A stretch of 64,000 bases of DNA. Source: Nitrospira defluvii (lineage in GTDB: Bacteria > Nitrospirota > Nitrospiria > Nitrospirales > Nitrospiraceae). The notes under the pieces were generated by a model. The model ran no database searches and was not told the origin of the DNA. It saw nothing but the letters and a program-made list of their open reading frames with translations. The stretch covers positions 3,619,501-3,683,500 of the forward strand of contig FP929003.1 in NCBI GenBank assembly GCA_000196815.1, written 5' to 3'. Every line of letters starts with the position of its first letter. Within the stretch, counting starts at the first letter, position 1. Made by a program: the position numbers and the translations under genes. This document shows, one piece after another, positions 17,118 through 25,942 of this stretch.

Positions 17118-17436
17118 AATGCCGCCGGCGGCTGCCCCGTAGGGGCGAGCCGGTGATCGGCAAAATGTGTTATAAGGAGTGAGCGGTCCACGGGAGTGCC
17201 GGCCGACCTGGTGGACCGGTGAACGCGAGCACGATCACACCTCTAGCTGTCCTTAGCGCCTCAGGCTAACTCGGCCTAGGTGCCTTGCCCGCCCCCTGTC
17301 ATGGTTTCAGGTTCTGCCGCCCCATGCCCGATCATCGGCATGGAACGGCGAAGCGCACTGACGCCGACAGAATGCGACTCGTGCACTCGCTCAACGACTG
17401 GTAATTGAACCGACACATGTTTCGAGGAGAAGGACC

Positions 17437-17607
17437 ATGCCGAAGGCAAGAACCGCAAAAAACTGTTACTACTGCGAAGCGGAAGACCGCATCAAGATGA
17501 CCTTTATGCTTTGCGGCCTCTGCCATCGGCACTTTTGCAGCGCCCATGGCGTGCCCGATCTCGAGCAATGCACGAAGTGCCTGGAGGCGAGCGAAGAAAC
17601 GGAATAA
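17437..17607 (+). CDS. 56-aa zinc-binding Cys/His protein
   Basis: Below usual ORF cut-offs. The ATG at 17437 follows GAGGAGAAGG. The translation carries CYYC, CGLCHRHFCSAHG and CTKC, that is CxxC, CxxCHxHxC(x2)H and CxxC, eight or more potential Zn ligands in 56 residues, reminiscent of a B-box or AN1-type cross-brace finger. Start, ribosome site and Cys/His periodicity together make it convincing. Function unknown; a protein- or RNA-binding adaptor is plausible. It sits in the gap between two repeat copies. Confidence 0.75.
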   Translation: MPKARTAKNCYYCEAEDRIKMTFMLCGLCHRHFCSAHGVPDLEQCTKCLEASEETE

Positions 17608-17614
17608 TCCTCAC

Positions 17615-17745
17615 AGGATGCTGAAACAGTCTGTCAGCCGCGTTCTCGCAAGACACTGCCGGCTCACCGCCTCGCCGGCGTCCACAAGCGTGGCGCTCAT
17701 TATTCTTCGCGCCGTGGACCTCGCTGCGGCCTTGTCAGGCCGACT
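17615..17745. repeat. Partial dispersed repeat (copy B) running into the AAA-like gene 3' end
   Basis: ACAGGATGCTGAAACAGTCT, GCCGCGTTCTCGCAAGACAC and CTCGCTGCGGCCTTGTCAGG align with copies A and C but the right terminal repeat is missing. The similarity stops at the last codons of the minus-strand gene ending at 17735, so its stop codon may come from the repeat. Confidence 0.6.
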
Positions 17746-18289
17746 TCTTCTTTGGCTTCTTCTTGATGCCCACCATCACGGACACCTTCGCTTGCCGCGA
17801 CAAGGCTTGATCGATCCGGCTTTTCCCGTTGGTCGTGAGAATGACCAGGCCGTTATGGTCCTCGATGCGTTGCAGCAGATGGGCCGCCCCGGCAGCAGTC
17901 GAGTGACTGGCGCCGTCCTTGCCCGCCCGGCCCGTGCCGAACAGCGCATCCGCGCCGTCGAAGAAGAGAATCGCTCCGCTCCGTTCCGCCTCATCGAACA
18001 CCCGGTTGATGTTCTTCTCGGTCTCGCCGACCTGACGACTGACCACCGAAGCCAGATTCACCTTTGACAGATCCAATTGCAGTTCTTCCGCCACCAACTC
18101 CGCCGCCTTGTTCCGGCGAAGCGGAGTGGAACCGGACAGCACCACCACCGCCACGGACGGCCGCTTGGCGCGAGTCGTCTTTGCGCGGCGGGCAGGCGCC
18201 GCTTTCTTCGTCCCTGTTTTCTTCACCGCCTGTTTCGTGATCTTCTTGGCGACCGCACTCGTCCGGCGCGCCACTTGTTTCCCAGCCAT
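17735..18289 (-). CDS. AAA-derived protein without Walker A, with basic histone-like tail
   Basis: 184 aa. Residues 1-44 are Lys/Ala/Arg-rich, like histone H1 tails. Residues 45-165 align by eye to the large subdomain of CDC48-type AAA ATPases: VVVLSGSTPLRRNKAAE at the P-loop, then LASVVSRQVGETEKNINRVF, ILFFDGADALFG at Walker B, and LVILTTNGKSRID at sensor 1. The P-loop Gly-Lys-Thr is replaced by TPLRRN and the Walker B Glu by Gly. There is no arginine finger or helical lid, and the C-terminus is a Lys tail. Probably a non-hydrolysing scaffold or nucleoid protein. Paralogue at 31271-31852. Confidence 0.82.
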   Translation of the reverse strand: MAGKQVARRTSAVAKKITKQAVKKTGTKKAAPARRAKTTRAKRPSVAVVVLSGSTPLRRNKAAELVAEELQLDLSKVNLASVVSRQVGETEKNINRVFDEAERSGAILFFDGADALFGTGRAGKDGASHSTAAGAAHLLQRIEDHNGLVILTTNGKSRIDQALSRQAKVSVMVGIKKKPKKKSA

Positions 18290-18371
18290 GGTTGCCTTCC
18301 TCTCACATCAATATTCAACGAACTCGCACATCCGCCGATGGAACCTGCCATCATTACCACACTTCAGCCGC

Positions 18372-19934
18372 TCAGCGCTTCTTGTCGAAACCGGAATCAC
18401 GCCACTTTTCCAGCAGGGCGATCCGCCGCTCCAGTTGCGGGATGGTCGCCTGATCGACCCGGCCTCCAGTCCGCTTGATCAACTCGGCGTTCAGCTGCCG
18501 ATGATCCACCCCGCACTTCCGCGCCACCGCCCCCACCAGAGAGCGATGCTTGTCCCGCAAGGTGTTCTTCTGGTCATGCAACGCGACCGCCGGTTCCGGT
18601 TGCCCCTTGCCTTCACCCGCCGGGTCCCCCTCGTCCGCGCCGATCAAGGCATCCAGCCTGGCCACGCCGTTGAGCGGAATGTATTCCTTCAGGGACGTCG
18701 CCGCCGTACCGAACAATGTCCGTTGCACGGACGGCATGATTTCTTCGAGAACGTGATCGCGCTCGACTTTGATGCGTTTGGCATAATGGACCAGCGTCGC
18801 GTCCTTCGGTAGATAGAGCCAGGCCCGTTGCGGTTTCGGCACCTTATCCTGCATCCGCACAAACCGCCCGACGACCTGGCGGAAATACATCTCGGTCAAC
18901 ACGTTGGTCGCATACACACCGACACGCAGGCGAGGAATATCGACGCCTTCGCTCACCATATTCACCGCCACCAGCCACTGCTGCTGCTTGTGATGCGCAA
19001 AGGTTTCAATGGTCTTCGAGGCGGATGGATCGTCGGAGACCGCCACCAGCGCGCGCGTCCCGGTGAGCTTCAACACCAGATCCGCCACCTGCCGGGCATG
19101 CTCCTGATTCATCGTCACGATCAACCCGCCCGCATCCGCCTGTTCCTGCTTGCGCAATCGCTGCAACTCGGCATGGGCGTCGCTCAAGACCGGGCCCAGC
19201 CATGTCTCCTGAAGCAACGCAGTCTTGAGCCGTTCCCGCTGGCGCTCGAAGGTCAAGCCGTCTTCGAAGGTCGCCCTGTGCTCGCGACCGTCCGACAACC
19301 AGGTCAGTTCGCCTTCGTAACTCGGGAACAGAATCGGGCGACAGACCCCGTCACGAATCGAATGCGAATACCCATAGGTGAAATCCGCCTGGCTTTCGCC
19401 CTGCTCATATCGCACAAAGGGAATAGGGTTGTTATCCGAGCGGAAGGGAGTGCCGGACAGTGCCAGACGAAAGACCGCTTCGCCGAACGATTCACGTAGC
19501 GCCTTGCCCCAATCCTTGCCGTCACCGGCATGGTGCAACTCATCAAGGATGACAAGAGTTTTGCGACTGCGGCAGGCGCGCCGGAACACTTCCGGTGCCA
19601 GACAGACCTGCTGATAGGTCACAACCGCTCCGTGATAGTCGCGCGCCTCGCAGGCCTGCTCGTTCGAGAGGGCTGGATCGAGTTGAATGCCCACCTGCCC
19701 CGCCGCCGAGGCCCACTGAGTTCTGAGATGGTTCGTCGGGCAGATCACCAGCACACGGCTCGCGGCCCGGTCGGCCAGATATTGATGCGCGATCCGGAGC
19801 GCGAAGCGTGTTTTCCCGGCCGCGGGCGTCGCGGTCACGAGGTAGTCCTCGCGCGGCTGCGCCACCACATCGGCGACCGCCCTCGCCTGCCAATCCCGCA
19901 GCACGGCTTTCCATGGTGCGAGCGTCACCGCCAT
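18372..19934 (-). CDS. Superfamily 2 DNA/RNA helicase (type III restriction-like DEAD/DEAH)
   Basis: 520 aa. Motif I is TATPAAGKTRFA, motif II LVILDELHHAGD, motif III LALSGTPFRSD, motif V VNMVSEGVDIPRLRVG and motif VI RQVVGRFVRM, in correct order and spacing for the RAD25/type-III-restriction helicase group. The last 90 residues (RKCGVDHRQLNAELIKRTGG) look like a small accessory helical domain. It could act in recombination or repair or as a stand-alone translocase; no nuclease or methyltransferase lies beside it. It is 82 bp upstream of the AAA-like gene on the same strand, so co-transcription is possible. Confidence 0.92.
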   Translation of the reverse strand: MAVTLAPWKAVLRDWQARAVADVVAQPREDYLVTATPAAGKTRFALRIAHQYLADRAASRVLVICPTNHLRTQWASAAGQVGIQLDPALSNEQACEARDYHGAVVTYQQVCLAPEVFRRACRSRKTLVILDELHHAGDGKDWGKALRESFGEAVFRLALSGTPFRSDNNPIPFVRYEQGESQADFTYGYSHSIRDGVCRPILFPSYEGELTWLSDGREHRATFEDGLTFERQRERLKTALLQETWLGPVLSDAHAELQRLRKQEQADAGGLIVTMNQEHARQVADLVLKLTGTRALVAVSDDPSASKTIETFAHHKQQQWLVAVNMVSEGVDIPRLRVGVYATNVLTEMYFRQVVGRFVRMQDKVPKPQRAWLYLPKDATLVHYAKRIKVERDHVLEEIMPSVQRTLFGTAATSLKEYIPLNGVARLDALIGADEGDPAGEGKGQPEPAVALHDQKNTLRDKHRSLVGAVARKCGVDHRQLNAELIKRTGGRVDQATIPQLERRIALLEKWRDSGFDKKR

Positions 19935-20382
19935 CTCAACACAGATCCTCTCCGTCGCATTGAATCATCGGACCTCGGTGTCTCCCCTGCGCCATCCCCC
20001 TGGATCGTCACCAAATGTCAGACGCCGCCAGCCCCTCTCCGCAATGGTTCGCCGGTGCGAGGCACCACAGAGACTGTCTGCCTGTAACTGATCGGGTAGT
20101 GAGGTGTGACGCACACTCTGCCGGCACACCCTCACGATCGCGAGGTGGCCGGCACGGTATGGGTGAGACGCATCATGTCTGTGCGGGATGGTATCGCAAA
20201 ACCGGTCAGGCAACAAGGGCCAAGACGGAAGATGCCGGGCCGAAACGATGATGATGGCTCAGCCTGCGCGGGGGATGGACCGGCCGGACTCACCGGTGGG
20301 AACTGTCGTCAGAGGACACACTCCGGAGGATCAAGCGGTGAGCCGTCCGTGACGTCCGTCAACGGCCGGCCCGTCTCGTCGC
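19935..20382. other. Intergenic region, no gene seen
   Basis: 448 bp between two minus-strand helicase genes. It contains the terminator region of the DeaD-like gene's neighbour side and the promoter of the SF2 helicase, neither with a recognisable motif. Short frames in it lack ribosome sites and coding composition. Confidence 0.4.
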
Positions 20383-22113
20383 TCAATCTCTGAACAATCT
20401 CACGGCGACTCGTTGCCCCTTGATGCGCGTCCGCCCCAGGGCCTCGATAACCTGCCGGGCCGCCTCTTCCTGCACATCCACCAGAGAGAATCGCTCCTCG
20501 ACCTCGATCGCCCCGATCATGCGCGAGGGCACGCCCGCTTCATTGGCAATGGCACCGACGAGATCGCCCGGCCTGATCCCTGCCGCCCGCCCGGCCCCGA
20601 CATAGACCCGCACGGTTCCGGCCGCCCGACCACCGCGACTCGGACCGCCGCGAGGCGCGCGCGCGCGATCTCCCTGTTGAGGAGCGGAGCCGTACGAAGG
20701 ACGCGACGACCGATAGGGCTCCGGCGGCCTGGTCGAGACTGCCGGGATTTCTTCTTCCGCCCGTTCACCGCCATGGGACCGGTAGACCAGCTTGATGGCC
20801 GCCGCCGCGATATCCGCCGGCTCGGCCGACGCAGACAGCGCTTCCACAACACGACGAAAATCTTCGAGCTCGCCGGCCTCCAAGGTTTCCTGGATGGAGG
20901 CCTTGGTCCGCTCCAGCCGTTTGGCCAACAGATCACCCAGGGATGGCACCGCAGCGACCGTAATTTTAGCTTTGGTATGCTGTTCGACCGCGCGCAACAA
21001 TCGCTGTTCACGCGGCTCGATGATCGTCATTGCCGCGCCTTCGCGACCCGCCCGGCCCGTTCGGCCGATCCGATGGACATAGACTTCCAAGGACGAGGGC
21101 AAGTCGTAATTGATCACATGGGAGACGGATGGAATATCCAACCCGCGGGCGGCCACGTCGGTCGCCACGAGGAGTTCGGTTTGTCCTGAGCGGAACGCCT
21201 GCATCACGCGATCCCGCTGCACCTGGCTCATGCCGCCATGGATCGCCTCGGCCCGGTAGCCGCGTCCGTTCAGCGCCGCCGTCACTTCATCCACTTCCAA
21301 CCGGGTCCGGCAGAACACGAGCGCCGATTTGGGCGTGGCAATATCCAACACGCGGGCCAGCGCAGACACCTTATGCTGTCGAGCGACCACATAGGCGGTC
21401 TGCTGCACGCGCGGCGCGGCGCCTGCCTTCACCGGCTCACGGGCGATCGTCACATCCACCGGATTCTTCAAATGCCGGCGCGCGATGGACGCAATCCGCG
21501 GCGGCATGGTCGCCGAGAACAGCGCGGTCTGTTTGCCGGCCGGAGTCTGCTCAAGAATGGCATCGAGGTCGTCGGCGAAGCCCATGTCGAGCATTTCGTC
21601 CGCCTCATCGAGCACTACCACTTGGAGATCCGCCAGCTTCAAGGTTTTGCGGCGGAGATGATCCAGGGCCCGACCCGGCGTCGCGACAATGACTTCCACC
21701 CCGCGCCGGAGGGCTTGCAGTTGTGGCCCCATCGCTTGGCCGCCATACAAAGCCAGCACACCGATGCGCAGTTCTTTCCCGTACCGCTGCACCGCCTCGC
21801 TCACCTGCACGGCGAGTTCACGGGTCGGCACCAACACCAAGGCCGTGGGCCGCTGCCGTGGCCCGTGGGCGATCCGCTGCAGGAGCGGCAACGCAAACGC
21901 CGCTGTTTTTCCGGTTCCCGTAGCGGCCTGCCCCAGCAGGTCGCGTCCCTCCAGAAGCGGAGGGATGGCTTCACGCTGAATCGGGGTGGGCTCTTCGTAG
22001 CCCAGGGCCTCCAGGGTGGTCAACAGCGAGGCTTCTAATCCGAGCGCGGCAAAGCCGGGAGAAAAGCCCTTGGCTGCCGGCTCTGTCTGCGAATGCGTCG
22101 TGGTGTGTTTCAT
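20383..22113 (-). CDS. deaD: DEAD-box RNA helicase with C-terminal DbpA-type RNA-binding domain
   Basis: About 576 aa. Q motif and motif I (PTPIQREAIPPLLEG, AATGTGKTAAF), DEAD box VVLDEADEMLDMGF, SAT motif LFSATMP and motif VI HRIGRTGRAG are all intact. After an Arg/Gly/Ser-rich linker, residues 500-575 (RVYVGAGRAAGIRPGDLVG to VAVRLFRD) match the DbpA/CsdA RNA-binding fold. It would remodel structured RNA in ribosome assembly or cold adaptation. I chose the ATG at 22113; the open frame reaches 22167 but that would overlap the pyrophosphatase gene, which lies directly upstream on the same strand. Confidence 0.95.
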   Translation of the reverse strand: MKHTTTHSQTEPAAKGFSPGFAALGLEASLLTTLEALGYEEPTPIQREAIPPLLEGRDLLGQAATGTGKTAAFALPLLQRIAHGPRQRPTALVLVPTRELAVQVSEAVQRYGKELRIGVLALYGGQAMGPQLQALRRGVEVIVATPGRALDHLRRKTLKLADLQVVVLDEADEMLDMGFADDLDAILEQTPAGKQTALFSATMPPRIASIARRHLKNPVDVTIAREPVKAGAAPRVQQTAYVVARQHKVSALARVLDIATPKSALVFCRTRLEVDEVTAALNGRGYRAEAIHGGMSQVQRDRVMQAFRSGQTELLVATDVAARGLDIPSVSHVINYDLPSSLEVYVHRIGRTGRAGREGAAMTIIEPREQRLLRAVEQHTKAKITVAAVPSLGDLLAKRLERTKASIQETLEAGELEDFRRVVEALSASAEPADIAAAAIKLVYRSHGGERAEEEIPAVSTRPPEPYRSSRPSYGSAPQQGDRARAPRGGPSRGGRAAGTVRVYVGAGRAAGIRPGDLVGAIANEAGVPSRMIGAIEVEERFSLVDVQEEAARQVIEALGRTRIKGQRVAVRLFRD

Positions 22114-22142
22114 CAGGGGGGGATAAACCTTTCTTGGTAGTA

Positions 22143-22826
22143 CTAGCTGTTCATGCTGGCGGGCCACATGAATTCCAACTCAGGGAATTTCTGCTTGTAG
22201 TCGTCATGACTGGCGTGAATGACTTTCATGGCCTCATCGCGGCCGTACATGCTCGTGATCTCGACCTTGTGCTGCGTCGATCCCGGCGCATGTTTGTACG
22301 TCAGGAAATAATGGTGCAGCCGATCCAGGAGTGTCGTCGGGCAATCCTTGAGATCGGTAAACGACCCGTAGACGGCGTCGTCCCGCATGACCGCGATGAT
22401 CTTGTCGTCCGCCTCGCCGCCGTCCGCCATGCTGAATCCGCCGATGGGCCGGGCCGTCAACAGAATGTCGCTGTGTGGGATCGTCTTCTCGGTCAACACG
22501 CAGATATCGAGCGGATCGCCGTCTCCGATCATGTCCGGCCGGCCCGCCCGCGCGCCGAACAGTTTCGCCACACGCTCGCCGCAATAGGTTTGGGGGATCA
22601 GCCCGTAATAGGACGGACAATAGTTGGAAAACCGCTGCGGACGGTCGACCTTGAGGAACCCGCTGGCCTTGTCCACTTCATATTTCACCGTATCGGTCGG
22701 CACAATTTCGATATAGGCCGTCACCAGGTCAGGCGCATGGTCGCCCATGGACACTCCGTGCCAAGGATGCGCCTTGAACATCAGGCTCATCAGTCGCCGC
22801 GCTGCATCGATTTCCTTCTTGCTCAT
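22143..22826 (-). CDS. ppa: Inorganic pyrophosphatase, family I
   Basis: 227 aa, longer than the 175 aa of E. coli PPase. The family I signature is clear: DMIGDGDPLDICVLTEK, with the conserved Asp triplet that binds metal and pyrophosphate, plus YCGERV and DLKDCPTTLLDRLHHYFLTYK. It hydrolyses PPi to drive biosynthesis, in the cytoplasm. The extra length comes from N-terminal and internal insertions. It lies 30 bp upstream of the DEAD-box helicase and the two are probably one transcript. Confidence 0.95.
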   Translation of the reverse strand: MSKKEIDAARRLMSLMFKAHPWHGVSMGDHAPDLVTAYIEIVPTDTVKYEVDKASGFLKVDRPQRFSNYCPSYYGLIPQTYCGERVAKLFGARAGRPDMIGDGDPLDICVLTEKTIPHSDILLTARPIGGFSMADGGEADDKIIAVMRDDAVYGSFTDLKDCPTTLLDRLHHYFLTYKHAPGSTQHKVEITSMYGRDEAMKVIHASHDDYKQKFPELEFMWPASMNS

Positions 22827-23292
22827 CCTAATTCTTTCCCCCTGTGAATCCTCTCGGAACTGACGGTCTGACGATCGTGCGATCCGCGAAGGTCTGGATT
22901 GATTCTACGGCCCACTGCAATGAAACATGATTGATTGGCGAGAGAAACAGACAGCTTATAACACATTGCGGCCGAATGAAACAGCAGGGGGGCTGCGGTC
23001 GGCTCCCGCACCGGCGATAGACCGGCTTCGCCATCATGCCGAACCATCAGGAACTCCCGCCCCTGCGGATGCACAGGGCGAGCAGAAACGCCTCATCCGG
23101 ACAGGAAGCGGGACACCCGGACGAGCCCCTCCCGCAGAACATCCGTCTGCAATCGGCCATTCAATTCGGCCCTCCGGCCCGCGCGCAAGTCGCGCCAAAC
23201 TCTCAAGAATGGTCTCCCGCACGCCGATAACGGAAACAGAGCGGGAACGCAAAGCACGCACACGCTCCAATTCCTGCCCACGAGAACCGTCC
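22827..23292. other. Divergent intergenic region
   Basis: 466 bp between the divergent pyrophosphatase and CBS genes. Promoters for both must lie here. Near 22940-22980 it is AT-richer (AACAGACAGCTTATAACACA), a plausible promoter core, but no operator or hairpin stands out. The plus-strand frame that enters the CBS gene from 22927 has no ribosome site and untypical composition. Confidence 0.4.
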
Positions 23293-23784
23293 ATGTCTCA
23301 ACCAGGTCTCAATGATTCCGCCAAAATGCCTCTCCCGGTTGCCCCCTCCGACACCATCGCACAGCCGACCGTACGTGCCATCATGTCGACACGAGCCGTC
23401 ACCGTCACCATGGACGATTCCCTCGCTCGAGCGCGGGACCTGTTCAATGAATTTCATTTCCATCACCTGCTGGTCGTGCAAGGTCGGGAATTGCTCGGCA
23501 TCATTTCAGATCGCGATCTGCTCAAGGCGGTGAGTCCCAATATCGGGACACTGTCCGAAACCGATCGCGACCGGGCAACGCTCAACAAACGCGCCCATCA
23601 AATCATGAGCCGGAAACTCATCACGGTCGCAGCCGACACGACCGTGGAAACAGCGGCGCGACTGCTGCTTGAGCATCGCGTGTCCTGCCTCCCCGTCGTC
23701 ACAACAACCGGGCACCTCGAAGGCATCATCACCTGGCAAGACCTTCTCCGCGCCTACCTTCGGCATAGTCCCGCCGGCGGCTGA
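23293..23784 (+). CDS. CBS-domain pair protein
   Basis: 163 aa. Two CBS repeats: VRAIMSTRAVTVTMDDSLARA followed by LLGIISDRDLLKAV, and HQIMSRKLITVAADTTVE followed by LEGIITWQDLLRAYL. Stand-alone CBS pairs (Bateman modules) sense adenine nucleotides and often bind and regulate another protein. I selected the ATG at 23293 where the protein-like composition begins; the frame is open from 22927. The neighbours give no partner. A second CBS pair in the window is at the C-terminus of the protein at 33004-33774. Confidence 0.88.
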   Translation: MSQPGLNDSAKMPLPVAPSDTIAQPTVRAIMSTRAVTVTMDDSLARARDLFNEFHFHHLLVVQGRELLGIISDRDLLKAVSPNIGTLSETDRDRATLNKRAHQIMSRKLITVAADTTVETAARLLLEHRVSCLPVVTTTGHLEGIITWQDLLRAYLRHSPAGG

Positions 23785-24111
23785 TCGCGGAACGATTCCG
23801 CTGCCACGCTTACACACGACCACCCGCAAAGACCGCATGATTCGCTCACCGCGCAGCTCTCCCGCTCACGCAAAATAGGAGACAATCGTCCCGGGAGCTC
23901 CTCGCGGCCTTCAGATGCATGGTGACAACTTCGGACGAGACTGAGCAGGGGCATCGGCAGTCTGCGGGCTCGCGCGGGCGGTCGCCCGAATAAGCGGCTG
24001 GAGGAGTCGGTGCGCGGTCGCCGGGGCAGCCAGCAACGGCTGACCCGTTACTGACCGCCCGCGTAAACGCAATTCCCGTTCGGGGAACGGCTCGACGGTT
24101 GAAAGTCTGAA
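23785..24111. other. Intergenic region, nothing recognised
   Basis: 327 bp between the convergent CBS and outer-membrane barrel genes. It is GC-rich with scattered short inverted repeats but no ORF, hairpin or repeat copy that I could support. Confidence 0.4.
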
Positions 24112-24696
24112 TTAGAAGGTATGGCGCACACCGAAGAGCAAGCCCATCGAGGAGCCGTCACCATCGGCGGAATTGCGCTTCCAGGCCGTTTCCATATTCA
24201 ACATCAGGCCTTTGGGCGCGCCCTGGAAGAGACTCGTCATGGGATAGTCCAACCCCGCGCCAAATCGCCAGGCAAACGAATCCGCCTGATCCTTGGTGTT
24301 GATATTCACACCGATACCGCTGGTGAAATACGGAATCAGCGAGCCGAAATGTCCCGGCCGATACTCAAGATTGACCGGCAACAGGGTAATCGTATTAAGC
24401 GATCCGTTCCGCGGCGAATCAATGCTATGATTTTCCCATTCGAGCATCATCCCGAAACGGAACCATTTATTGATCCCGTACATGCCCTGAAAGTTGAGTG
24501 CGGGACCGGTCGTCGACAGTCCGGAACTCTGCGTCATAAAACTGGGGCCTACCCGGAACCCGAACGTCATCTTGCCTTCGTCCGCCATCCCTTCATGCAC
24601 CCATTCAGCCGCCTGAGAAATGGCGGGAGCCACACTCAGCACGATCGCGAACAGCAACACCCTCCCCGGCACACTCCAGTCACGAATCCTACGCAT
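24112..24696 (-). CDS. Outer-membrane beta-barrel protein, small OmpW-like type
   Basis: About 194 aa from the ATG at 24696, preceded by GAGGAGGGC. The signal peptide is RVLLFAIVLSVAPAISQA. Beta-strand alternation runs to the end, LLFGVRHTF, with the C-terminal Phe needed for BAM recognition. It shares the layout of the barrel at 3659-4300: RFGM...W, LLPVNLEYRP, IPYFTSGIGVNIN and FGAGLDYPM match RFGL, VMPTIEMRP, IPYLSVGLGMNFN and IAGGLDIPL. The two are probably distant paralogues. Ligand unknown. Confidence 0.8.
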   Translation of the reverse strand: MRRIRDWSVPGRVLLFAIVLSVAPAISQAAEWVHEGMADEGKMTFGFRVGPSFMTQSSGLSTTGPALNFQGMYGINKWFRFGMMLEWENHSIDSPRNGSLNTITLLPVNLEYRPGHFGSLIPYFTSGIGVNINTKDQADSFAWRFGAGLDYPMTSLFQGAPKGLMLNMETAWKRNSADGDGSSMGLLFGVRHTF

Positions 24697-25095
24697 GCGG
24701 CCCTCCTCTGATGATGGAAGAATCTTCGGACTGCGCACTCTAGGCAAGAGGCCGTTCGGTTTTCAACTTAAAGTGTGTCGAATCGTGGGAATAAACCGGC
24801 TCCAATCGTTGTCGCACATTGAGACGGATTGCCGCCCCCCAGTGCAGAAACGTCACAACCATTAGGCACGTAGTGGTAGCTAGCGAACCGGCGATGAATC
24901 TGGCCCGGACAGGTGACCAACGGCAGAAGATGCATGCGGCACTGCGGCCGCTCGACTGCGGGGATTCGCCGCTTCGGCAGCCGGGAGCGGGAAACCGCCG
25001 CCCGGCCGCCGGAGTCCGGCCTCCGACACAATCACGTGGAGAGACCGCGGCACGACACGAAGGGAGCCCGACCGACCGCCCCCCTGACCTCGGCC
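24697..25095. other. Intergenic region, nothing recognised
   Basis: 399 bp between two minus-strand genes. It should include the promoter of the barrel gene at 24696 (AT-rich stretch around 24750-24790). No supported ORF or repeat was found. Confidence 0.4.
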
Positions 25096-25749
25096 TTAGA
25101 ACTGAGCAGGAAATTGAGCGGCCAATGCCTGCGTCAGCGCATCCGCCACCACATAGATGTGCTGCTTCATGCCCTTCCAGGTCTCCGCCTCACGCGCATA
25201 TTCTCCGTCCTTCAGTTGTTGAAACTGCGTGAGGTGATGCGCGGCATGGGCCATGAGCAATCCCATCAGCGTGTCCTTCGGCAGGTTCGGATTGGCGCTG
25301 CTGAGAAACGTGGAGATCTCGGCCGCATTGGCGGTGAGCACCTTCACCGCCGCCTCTTGCTGGCTCGCCGATCCGGCCACGGTCGCATCCAGGTATTCAC
25401 GGATGCCCTGATAATGACCGGCCAGTAACGTGAAGAGCTTATCCGCCGCCGGCTTGCCATAGAAGGGCTCGATGGAGCGAGCAATCTGCTCGGCATTCGC
25501 CAGCACACCTGCCTCAGCCACACTTCGCGCAGAAGCATTCTTATCCATCGTCGCGACCGCCACGTTCCGGATGGACAGGATATGGCCCAACCAGAGATCG
25601 CGGAGGACCGCTTTCGTCTCCGCCACCTTGACGGGATGAGCCGCCGTCTGAGAGGTCTCTGTAGAAGGCGAATCAGCGCTATGCGCGCAGGCAATCGGGG
25701 ACAGTGTCAACACCAGCACAGAGAGCGCACGAATCATCTCACGCATCAT
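25096..25749 (-). CDS. Secreted helical protein of unknown function
   Basis: 217 aa with an N-terminal signal sequence (MIRALSVLVLTLSPIACAHS); a Cys follows the hydrophobic core, but SPIAC is a poor lipobox, so either a secreted or lipid-anchored form is possible. The mature part is almost entirely helical, with His-rich segments (WLGHILSIRNV, LLMAHAAHHLTQFQQL) that could suggest a four-helix bundle with metal-binding His. AAGGAGAT precedes the tandem ATG ATG start. I do not recognise the family. Confidence 0.7.
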   Translation of the reverse strand: MMREMIRALSVLVLTLSPIACAHSADSPSTETSQTAAHPVKVAETKAVLRDLWLGHILSIRNVAVATMDKNASARSVAEAGVLANAEQIARSIEPFYGKPAADKLFTLLAGHYQGIREYLDATVAGSASQQEAAVKVLTANAAEISTFLSSANPNLPKDTLMGLLMAHAAHHLTQFQQLKDGEYAREAETWKGMKQHIYVVADALTQALAAQFPAQF

Positions 25750-25942
25750 AGATCTCCTTTGAATGAGTAAAAATCGCCCGCCACCACCTACAACAGGTTA
25801 TGCCCGACTCCCGCGCTTCCGGTAGAACGCGGAACAGGCACGAGCGGCAGCCGCTGCCGGTTGTGCAGCGATAGGCAAGGATAGAGAACGGGGGCAGTCC
25901 TGTAAGTTAGCGGGATAACAGTGGAGAAAAAATGACGCGATT

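Noticed and set aside
17185-17220. 8-bp inverted repeat CGGTCCAC / GTGGACCG as a terminator
   Set aside because: The 20-nt loop and lack of a T-tract make it indistinguishable from chance pairing in GC-rich DNA.
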